A stretch of 64,000 bases of DNA from Mesocentrotus franciscanus. Taxonomy: Eukaryota; Echinodermata; Echinoidea; Camarodonta; Strongylocentrotidae. Below, in pieces: positions 1 to 10,600 of this stretch. Below the pieces are notes generated by a model, which searched no databases, had not been told where the DNA came from, and worked only from the letters and a program-made list of their open reading frames with translations. Positions within the stretch are counted from its first letter, which is position 1, and each line of letters starts with the position of its first letter. Position numbers and translations under genes: made by a program. Location: the NCBI GenBank assembly GCA_037976565.1, contig CP137674.1, positions 35,925,256 to 35,989,255 of the forward strand. The letters run 5' to 3'.

Positions 1-110
1 ATAACGCGATCACGAGAACGGGACGTACGGACGGACGGACAACCAGAAAACATAATGCCTCCGGCTACTTTGTAGTGGAGGCATAAAAAAAAAAGATAAT
101 TTGTCATATT
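1..110. repeat. Dispersed repeat end with GCCTCC hairpin
   Basis: A GGACGGACGGACAACC-like start is followed by ATGCCTCC ... GGAGGCAT arms (about 55-85) and an A-rich run. This arrangement is common in dispersed repeats of marine invertebrates. The element runs off the window edge, so its class is unknown. Confidence 0.35.
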
Positions 111-210
111 GAGAAAGATTTTTTTCAACTGCAGAGTATTATTAATTGTAGTACATACCTGCTGAGTTAACTTTGTTTAGATTTGTTTACATGGCTGATA
201 GATTCTTACC

Positions 211-257
211 TTCAACACTCCGTGGTCATGGTCATGTATTGACCATGGAGTGTTGAA
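211..257. repeat. Near-perfect hairpin
   Basis: Arms 211-228 and 240-257 are reverse complements over 18 nt with one mismatch (TTCAACACTCC ... GGAGTGTTGAA), with an 11-nt loop. No wider element boundary is visible. Confidence 0.6.
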
Positions 258-299
258 CCATATGGCATCATCAGCATTTATGTACATTTCTCTTTCTTT

Positions 300-577
300 T
301 TTTGTTCTTCTTCGTTTTCTACTACTTCTTCTTCTTTCCTTCTGGCGCTTAGAGACTTTGGTGAAAAGCGCTTTATAAGCACCGTTTTATCATTATCATT
401 ATTAGCTGTGTGTGTGCGAATGTGTGTATGTGTATGTGTGTTGATGATTTATAATTTGCTCAAGGGTCCTGTTTTACAAGCTTTTGCTTCTTTAGGGCTC
501 CTAACCTTTATTACTTTGTATATGATTACATTTTGTGTACGATTTTTAAATGGTTGAATAAATGAAATGAAATTAAA
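300..577 (+). repeat. Probable non-LTR retrotransposon or SINE 3' tail
   Basis: Pyrimidine-rich start, an AAGCGCTTTATAAGCACCG motif, then TTATCATTATCATTATTA. This resembles the 3' end of the better preserved LINE at 61.4-62.6 kb (a GCGCC...TATA-like motif followed by TTATTATTAT). No protein remnant is seen. Confidence 0.35.
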
Positions 578-581
578 TTAA

Positions 582-1130
582 AGGTACGTATATGTCCCTT
601 TTGTTCAAGTTCAAGTTCAAGTTTTAGCAGCCAACATCAAATTCTGTAGAACTTTGCAGGAATTATGAATATGTCATGTATGTCCTATCTGTGAAATTTA
701 AACGTTAGCAGTGTCCTCATATTCAAATTATGCAAGGAAAACCGTTTACTTGCTAGACTTCACTGTCAGACACTATTGAGTGACCTTGGCCTTTTTTCTT
801 CTTTGGTAATAACATATATAGAATGAGCTGTAAAGGGTACATGAGCATTTGTCTACATCAATAACCCATTCTTGTAATGGCCAAAATTAAACTGATTGAA
901 TCTTTGCGCAGCACAAACGTACGACCATTCGGTACAATGGTCTGAAAATCAGACTATTACTTACTGACTTATAGCACTTAAGTCGATTCGACAACTAATA
1001 GTCGTTATTTTCCCACTTAAAGACATTTTCAAGCCCCCTTTTTTAGGGAAGTTCTAAATTAGTATTATCTTTCAAATGCCGTTGGAATTTAACCTTTTCA
1101 TTTTTGGCCTGCAAATGGGACATAGTACCT
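582..1130. mobile_element. TTAA-flanked MITE, piggyBac-like, family 1 copy A
   Basis: 549 bp, bounded by TTAA at 578-581 and 1131-1134. Ends are AGGTACGTATATGTCCC on the left and, reverse-complemented, AGGTACTATGTCCCATTTGCAGG on the right. A close relative lies at 39069-39598, also between TTAA copies. There is no coding capacity. TTAA target duplication is characteristic of the piggyBac superfamily; a non-autonomous member is inferred. Confidence 0.82.
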
Positions 1131-1457
1131 TTAAAGAAAAGGATGAAAATCATTCAACACTTTTCCCTTTCGACAATCATGTAAATTTGCCCATGGCAAT
1201 TAAAATTGCCATTTAAAATTTCTTTCTACATGGCAAATTATTAGCAAAAACCCATATCTAGATTAGGGACTTTTGAAATTTAACAAAAAAGTAATGTCAC
1301 TACTTACTTTTCCATCATTCTATTAATAGCCAGATACATATACCTCTCTAGTGCATTTGCAGTGTGACAGAATTTGCTTACATTAACTGAAACAATTGTG
1401 TGTGTGTATGTATCCAATGTATTATCAATCAGCTTTTAAAAGGGAAGAAGTTCTTAC

Positions 1458-1623
1458 CAACATTTAATGATATGATTTCTTATAGCTAGATATCTCTCTG
1501 GCGTTTTAGCACTGCTGCTGAAATCAAAGAAGTTTGGATGAGCTTCTTTCTCTCCGTCAGTCACATGGCCAGGGTCAAGGATCACTTCTTCCTTTGGAGG
1601 TTCTATAATCTCTTCATCAGACT
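1458..1623 (-). CDS. MYSM1: MYSM1 exon 9, start of SWIRM domain
   Basis: A 166-nt exon with acceptor TCTTGTAG/AG and donor TTG/GTAAGAAC. It reads ESDEEIIEPPKEEVILDPG, then a short spacer and KTPERYLAIRNHIIKCW, with the last Trp codon split across the junction. The KTPERY motif followed by an I-R-N helix is the typical entry into the MYSM1 SWIRM domain. No further exon is recognisable in 1-1457. Confidence 0.88.
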
Positions 1624-4600
1624 CTACAAGAGAATAAATGATATTAAATCAGGATGTAAAATGAGTTGCAATAAAAGTCATCAAAATCATTATGATCCCT
1701 ACTTATGATCTCAATTACCTTGAGCTGCATTTGTTTCTAAAATATTTATTTTGAAATTGGAGATATCCTGAAGACTTTGAACACAAACTATTTCCATATC
1801 ATTGTGACATTTGTATGTACTGTTCATGGCTCTCAAGACTGATGAGACACACTGTATCTAATTAAAATATGATGAGTAAAAAGATTCTCATATCTACCTT
1901 CACAGCTCTGATCCTTAATTTGCTCAAAGCTGTTGGTGTCATCATCACTCTCTTCTCCTCCTGTAGTTTGACCAGCATTATTTGACCCTTCATCTTCATC
2001 ATCTCCACTACCAGTCTTGTCTCTATCATCATCTTTGTCTTGGTGCTCCTTGGAGCATTCTGGACCTACATTCCTTTCACCATGACCCTCATCGCTTGCC
2101 TCTGAATCTTTAGTTGTAGAAGTTTGAAATGCTTCATAACTTGGTGGATCTCTGCTCAGTTGTTGATGAGATGATTCCAGTGTTCTATTCTCCTCAAATT
2201 CCTTCAAAATCTGGCCCATAGAGGAGCAGTCTCTTGTATTTTGCTGCTTACTTCCCTCATCCAATGAATGCTGGGTATCAGCACTGGAAGTGACATCCGC
2301 TTCAGATTGAACTATTCTTTCAATGACCGAGTTCTCATCAAGACTACCTTTGCATAATTGTGTATAATCTTTATGTTTTACAAACACAGTCTTTATACCT
2401 GAGGTCATCAAATTTTCCTTGCAATCACACCCATCCTTCTCCATCTCACATTCTGTTTCCATGTATCCTTCAGAACAATAATCATGTTCTTCAGATTTTC
2501 TCTCAAACTCCATCTCTTCCTTCACTTTCACAAGGATTGGCTTTCTCCTTCCTTTCCTCTTGTTCTGTTTCATTCCCTCCTTGTTTCTTGTTTTATGCTC
2601 TCTCCCTGGCCTCATATTCCCTGGAAGACTTGATTCCTGAGTTGTATTTACACTATCAATGACTGATGCTACTACCAATGCTTTACATTCATCTTCTGAA
2701 CATTCTTCCTCTGAGCTTTCTTTCATTCTCTTCCTAGACCCCTTCCTAGACCCCTTCCAACCTCTCCTGCTCTTCTTCAGATGCCTATCTTTCCTAGGGT
2801 TTTTCGTCTGTCCCGAGAGACAAATGGTTAGTTCAGCATCTTCCTCAGAAGATTGATTTTCAGTCTTTACATTCAATAGACCATTGTCATTCATTATAGC
2901 TGTTACATTGGCTGCAATGTTCACATCCAGATCATCAGCTCCAATCTCTGTTTTCACCTTAGAAGAAGGTGATTTGGGGCCTTCTAACTTAGGGATTGTC
3001 TTCTTGTTAATGGAAACTCTTTGCTTTTGATCAAGATTTTCATTTCCTTGTTCAGTATTTCCTGAAAAGTTGGATGTTTCATCTTGCTGGCTGTCTGTAT
3101 TGTCCATGGGAACAGAATGCCTTAGGATGTCACCGAATAGCAGGGTAGACTGTAGACCTTGTCCTGGATGAGGGCAATGAGAGAAAGAGATTGTCTGAAA
3201 GATATGTAAAACAATTAACATAGAGATGGAGAGGACAGGAGAAAGAGAGTGATTTGATCCCATATAATCATGAACCCATCTCAGTATTTGTAAGATAATT
3301 GTTCCACTCTGCATGTTAGTTTTCTGGGCAGTATTAAACAACTGCATCAGCATCACACACGTTGGCAGTTGCAGTCATGAGATGTTCATGTATATTTATT
3401 GGATGTCAATCAATCACAGAACAAATCATCCAAAATACAAGCATACACCCTACAGACATGAAGGCAGTATCATATTGCACTTGAATGATCAAATACTCCT
3501 GTGATACAATGCCCTACTAAACTTATGCCACAAATGGGTGGAGACTACTTATCGTCTTAAACTCACTCCCTGCCCATGTTGTAGGAAACATATAGGACTT
3601 CAAGCTTTTAAATATAGAATACATGGATACCTTCTTGATGTAACCTGATTTAGTTTTTGCTTCTATTTTGTATTTGTATTATTTTGTTCCAATGTATTGC
3701 CTGTTGTGTAATCATTTAGTCACTCTGGAATGCATTGAACCGAGTGATTGGCTCACCAGAGCTCTCAATGAGAGTCTGCTGTTTCACCACATTTTGTAAG
3801 ATGTTTAGTGATGCTACTTTTCATATTTTGCAAATTATATTTTTTTAAAGAGAAAGAAATGCCATATTGAACACATATCCTATTTGGGGCTAGCACATCC
3901 TATTTTAGTTTCAAAATGACCACAACACAATGCTGGTACACAAAATACAGGTCACCTTTGTATAGTGATTTGCAATGATAGGCATTAATTCGGCATGCTC
4001 GTAAAGAAAGGTCACATGGTCTATAGTGTGTACCTTTTTGCTCAATGTCAGATGTTTCCTCCACATCAATATCACCATCCTCCTCTTCCTCATCATCTAA
4101 TACTGGTAGATGTTGGTCTCCCTTGTATACTCCTCCATGCTCCTCATTCCCATCCATTGGTCCCTCTCTATCTTCTTCAAGTCTCTCTGAGGTTTGACTA
4201 TCAGGAACCTTCACAGAACACTTAATGGAGAAATCCTGCCCATCTTTGGAAGCAGTCTGTAATGAGTACAACAGAACTACAGCAATGACTAAAGTAATCC
4301 AGCGTTAGCAATGAAACATAGCCGTGCATTTTGCTAGGCACAAGGATATGTTGTGAACATATTACTGTCAAACGGCGTGTATGTATGTATTTTGTGATAG
4401 CTTTTCAAACCTAATAGTACATTTTTTAATTTAACAAAAATCCTAAAAAGTAGACCATTAGTGTTGCAGTATCTGTCCCATTCTGATGAAACGCAAATCT
4501 ATTCAACCTTATGATACATAGATTACAACACTTGTACAATACAGAAAACAAAGACTTACTTGATGACCACCTAATCAAATTGACATACCTGGTTTTGAAG

Positions 4601-7600
4601 GTAATTTCGAGCATAGTTCTTGACTTGGAAACGGTTCCTTGTTTTGATCACATTTGCAATTTCCTTCCAGCGATGACCATGTTCATCCTAGAGAAAATAT
4701 ATTGTGTTCAAGATAAAGTTGAATTTACAAAGAATCTGTAAAACAAGGTATTTACAATATGAATGCATTACTGAAAACCAAATCATTTGTTTTCATTACT
4801 GGGTAGAGGGGTTAACAGTTGGTCTAGTGGTACGATCAGCTCTCTGTCGTCACCTACAAACTGACTCTGGTCGACCCTGGTTTGAAACACGTCTTTCAGT
4901 TAGTGACATTGAAGATCAGCCCCAGATGTTTATAATCATGTTAAAAATCCAATTACACATACATGTACCCATGCTACAGGGGTCTTGTTTCTCTCTGGGC
5001 TGTAATATGATCAGAGGAACAATCCTCTGACTCACTTGATTAAATTAACAAAGATAAAACAAGATAATAGTTTTGCTTCTTTAGTTTCTTAATTTTTGTC
5101 TATTGCTTTAGTGTAAATGTACACATATAAAATTGTATATTCATACGGTTTACCAGAGAATCTAGTTAATGATAATATACAGGTTATGCAGTAAATTGAG
5201 ATGTATACTCACAATACCCTTCTTGAAAAGATCCTTCTCCTCTTCTGTCCATCTCGTATTGTAGGAAGATAATTTCTTTGGTTTCCTGGGAATCAAATAA
5301 CATTATACAACTGATATGCCATCTAGACATGTATTTGTACAATACTAACGGATAGTGTATTAAAGACGTAGCTTATCAGATATATTAATGTCATGTTCTT
5401 GTGACATTCATATGTGGGGTACATATTCTAAGTGTGAATCATATGTCTTGTTCAATTTTATTACATTCCATATAATTTTAATTTCCAGTTACAGGTACAC
5501 AGAGCCTTGAAGCTCAACAAGTATTTGGTACAAAATAAAATAAGCAAATAATGAAAGAACCCTCAGCTAATGCATACAGATAATCACAAGAAAACAAGTT
5601 CCTTTAAAAGGATCTCCTAATTAACTGAAGGGCTATCTATCAAGCCAAGGGTTGAACCTAACACCTTCAAATCTTGGGTGAAGAGTTCAAACCACTTGAT
5701 TACAACCACTGCTCACGGAACATTAAAAAGATAAAACTTACTTTGGTGTGAAGAGTGTCTTTAATCCTTTATTTTTGCGCCTGTTAAGAATTGGAAATCA
5801 TGAAAAAATGTGTAATTTTGTTATCATACATTTTAAAATCCATTACAAATCTAACAGCATTCGTTCCTATGTATGTTTAGAACACTTGAAATAAAAGTAC
5901 TATATGTTTAATCAGCTTTCATCATTATGCCACATTTTTCACACAACTGTAATTACATTTTACCTGCTCCAAATACAATCATTACCATAATGTTCATATC
6001 TTGATAGGTAATGTTAAAGTGAAAATGGACCACAAATGTATGTCATGTAACTAATATAATGTAATTAAATTCATATCAAATTCTTAAAACCTACCTCATA
6101 AATTTCTTTGTCTGTAAATAAGAACTGCATTATTTAGAGGTTAAGGAAATAAAACCGTACATAAAAGCATACATGTATAATCTGTCAGCTCTGGAAGAAT
6201 AACTGTCCATAGACTGTCCATCAAAACTTATTACTGACGAAAAAAGAAAAAACCTGTGTATTCAAATACATTACACAAAATGCTTTGGCTGTTTTTGTAT
6301 GCCATTCAATACTTCCAAAGTATTAGGACCATTTTCTTGAAGCTGCCATTTTGTCTCATTTCTTAAATAAGTCAGTGCTATCTCTCTGGTTGTTTGCTAT
6401 GTGCTTTACAAGGCCATCTTGGCAGAGTTCAACAACAAATAATGTGACAAAGACTTATAACGTCTCTGATGCAACTCCTAACTTCAACCTTGTACAAATG
6501 GGAGTGAGATGGTTAAAGGATACTGCTCTTCTCTGATCATCTGATGAATAGTGGCTCTGCTACTTTCATCCATATCATCATGTAGAATCACAGTAGGGAT
6601 GTGAGAATTGAACTGAGGAAACAAAATCATATCTAATCCTTGTTTGCTTCATAAAATCATCCTTAAGCTATGTCCCTTAGTGTTGCTTCTGAAATAACTT
6701 TGCATTATATCAATATAACAAAAAGAAAGTAAACCATCTTCTCTCATGTGAGGTTTGAAATATCCTGAATTTATTCTTCTCTATTAAGTGATCAGAAGAA
6801 GGTTTGTAATGAATCTTAGAATAAGATTAGAAAGATAAGAAGCTTAGAAAGATGTGTTTCCATACATCATCTAAAATGATGAATGATGGCATATTCAAAT
6901 GAACATCTGCTTAATATGAAAGTATAATTAGGTTGTCACTGTGGACTACATATTACTGTTCCATTAATGGTGGGCTGAAATCCAAATATAAGTTGATTCC
7001 TGTTGATGTGCAGGGCTGCATACAACTCATATTTTGTTATGCAAACATCTATGGTAAATATATTTCATAGATTGAAAAAAATAAAACAAATTCTCAGACC
7101 TCCTAAGCTCCACCCTAAGAAATATGCTCCTGATCTCATTCATCTTGTGACATCATCTGTCAATCATTAGTGAGCTAACAAGAGACAGTGGTATGTAGCT
7201 TCACCAGAAAAGAAGAAGAAAAAAAAAGTTAGTGGAATTTCAAAGATGAATTCAGAGGACTTTCTTATACCCTTTTCAAACTGGTTCTATCGGAGTCACA
7301 CCGATGAAAATACCGATTGAATTTTCCTTATGTAAACAAAGGTGAAACCGCCGTTTTCCCCGCTGTCGCTTTCATACTGCCGGTGAAATTCACTCGCTGT
7401 GGCGAGCTCGCCAGAAGTGAAGAATTATTGGGCAATCGCTGTTAGCTGCTGGCGCGTTTTTGATTCGGCAGACAGTGCAGTGCATGCGCAGCTCAGCTAG
7501 CTAGCTATATAATTTTACGATGCAACGGTAGCGAAAGTTTACATAAAGTCAGTGAAAACGAAACAGCATGTGCGATAAACAAAAATCCATTCTACTTTCA

Positions 7601-10600
7601 TTACATTTGTTATTAATCAGTTTTAAATATTGTTTTGTTCACCATTTGGTCTAAGAAATATATAATTGTGAATAAATATATTATCATAACGATATATAAT
7701 AATTTTTGTTTTTTAACAAAGTTTATCAGTAATGTAAAATAAAAATAAAAACGAATCTATTTAAGCCCGCACCCCATCTCGCTAGCATGCATGCAAGCAT
7801 GTTCAACACAATGTCAACAAACACAGCTGGTTACGAAAAAAGCGCGCGTATACTGCGACCTTTGACCATTTTCATCGCTGTTTTAATCGCTGTTTTCTCC
7901 CGAACGCATTCACAGTGGCTGTTTCATCGGTGTCACACCGATAGAAAGAGAATTTCTCCTGCTCTTGAGCAGGAGAATTTAATCGCCTATTTCTCTTCTT
8001 TTCATCGGCTATTTAATCGGCTTTTTCTCCTTTGTACCTTTCAAACTGGCAGTTTCATCGGATGCGTCCGGATGCATCCGATGAAAATCAGGCCAGTTTG
8101 AAAAGGGTATGATTTTACCTGTTCATCAAATGTCAGCCATGGATGCTGGGAGAGCTCTGGTGAGAGATGAGAACTAACAGAGGGTAGCTCATTGGGATCT
8201 ATACCAAGGCCTAATGATGATGATGATGGGCTGTAGTAAAGACACAATGTGAAATAAAAGAACATGATCTCTATAGCAAGGTGCCTGATCAGGAAAGGAA
8301 AGTGAAATAAACTTCAAGATTATTCTCTCTACGGTAAGCTGCCTGTGATCAGACCACTTTAGCATTCATGATCTCAGCTGCACATGAAGAAGAATTACAC
8401 CCAAAACCCGCGCATGCGCAAAGCGATCTTTGGTTCGCTCAGGCTTGCATGACATCACCCTTCATTCATAAAGTGCTAGCATCTCGATGCTTGATGTTGA
8501 TTGGTTGTATACTCATATCATTTGCATATTTTCTCACTACGGTAAACCTATGAGTATAAATACGAGTTATCGATTTTGTTGATACCAAAGTTTTAATTCC
8601 ATTTCAACTTTTTAAACAATATTTCTTGCCATCGGTTTCATCGATATTTAAATGAACTGCGGCAAGATTGTATGGTGTTTCTGGGATTCGGTAAGTCATA
8701 TTTTTTAATGATTTCGTCGTAAGCCTTTGTAAAGGATATGTATGTGTTGAAGTGTGTGTATACTACCTACGTGCAAATTGTATGGGAGCGTCATAAGTGT
8801 ATAGAGAGCGACAACGTTAAAACCGTATACACTGGGTGGGTATTTGGTCGCCATTTTTGGAGAGGCCCCACTTGCTCAACACGGCCGCTACACAACGGCA
8901 TGCCTGCCTGTTCAGTGTATTGTCCATGTGTATTGTCCAGCTGGCGGAGTGGCGAGGATAGCGAGATCGGCCAATCAGCGGCTCGCATATTTGCGCATTT
9001 CCGTTTGTGGAAAAGGATTGGGGATTCTTCTTCGTGCTGCACTTACTTTGTGGGAATCAAAATCAATATCATACATTGTAGCTGTTAGTGCTAGAATTGG
9101 CTTCAGTAGGTTTTGTATTTAATAGCGGGATTGGTCCATGGTAAATCATCCATGAGGAGAGGAAAACAATTATTAGACAATTCATTTTCAACTTGAAAAA
9201 CCAAAATTTGAACATAGCAGAGTAACAATTGAACAGTCCTCCTTGAATCACACATAGCTGCATTACTATTCCTGGCTGTGTTTAAAAAACGGTTCTATTG
9301 ATTCTCAACATTTCAAACACCACTGTCTGTACAAAACTCAATATAGTTCACTAAAAATTGGTACTTTAGTGACAATTGATGACACTAAATAGCATTAAAA
9401 TACAATCTTTTCAACTTACCGATGTTAGAAAGAATATTTTGAAAATTCAAATCATGAGTCTAGTGTCAAACTTGCCGATCAGCCACATCGTATTCATTGT
9501 GTGCATTCGTGTGCAATTGTGTGCGGTGTGTGTATTGTGTGTAATTGCTGCCTCTCAGCATGTAGTACAGCGCTAGAGGTCAATAAGCATTAGCATTGAC
9601 TCTGTATGCTTTGCTGGAGTGCCTTGAATCATATCACGTACTACCTGACTACGTAGTACTAGTACTACTACTAGACCTACTAGTCTATGATGTTCTAGCT
9701 AAAGAAAGTTAATTATTATATCCACATGTCAATGTCAAGTGAGTAGCACATCATAGAACAACTTGCACAATGAGCACTTTTTACTACTCAATTCTAAACC
9801 GTTTAGGACCTCTTTTTTGGCGGCTCACACAATGCAGCATGGCACACTACCCACTAGTTCACAGCACTGCACAACAGTACGAAAATACTCTAATCGGCTC
9901 AGAGGACTGTACTTGCACTGGACAGGTAGAACTATTCCAGAGATGCCAACCTCTTGACACAAAAAGCAGTCTGAATATCCTAAAAATCAGATTTTGGAGA
10001 GAAAATCAGATTTTCACGAAAACTCGACACTACCACAGGCCCATTAGCCCTGGGCCAGTAAAATTTCAGAAAAATGTTTTACTGGTAAGAATGGTCAAGC
10101 AAAATGTTTGCTCTTTCATTAAAATTTAATGAGAAAATTGTAAAGCAAATTTTTTGTTGGGGTTGCAGTGGTTTACTTGTACATTTTTCTATGCGATTCC
10201 ACGGTTTTTATGGGTCTTTATGGGGTTTTATAGGTTTTTTAATCTTTTTTGTTGTTGAGAGATTAAAAAATAAATTAAAAAATAAATAAATAAATAAATA
10301 AATCGTATTTTGAGAGGTGATATCATATTATCGTATTTCACTCTTAATATCGTACTAAATATGATTTAATCATACTGGTTGGCATCTCTGCTATTCGTAT
10401 TCCGCGCCGTACAGTGAGTCACCGCTCTGATTTGCCGATATGCTAAGTGGCTTCGAATTTAAGTGAGAGAGGGCCTACTTAACTTAAGCGCGACTTAAGT
10501 TCAATGGCAAAGTCAAAACAAAATATTACGTCACACCACAGAGATTTTGACATGTCGTGCTTTAAACAGGTGACGCATTTCACACATAGGTGACGCACAC

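Noticed and set aside
3164..3356. N-terminal extension of the 1898-3163 exon to an ATG at 3356
   Set aside because: Wrong phase for the preceding exon at 4034. A pyrimidine tract and CATCCAG acceptor at 3164 give the correct phase.
3500..3880. Possible LINE fragment in MYSM1 intron 7 (a stretch like FKYRIHGYLLDVT)
   Set aside because: Too short and too broken to assign; could be chance.
4800..4910. Functional tRNA gene
   Set aside because: Only A- and B-box-like motifs are present; no cloverleaf can be closed.
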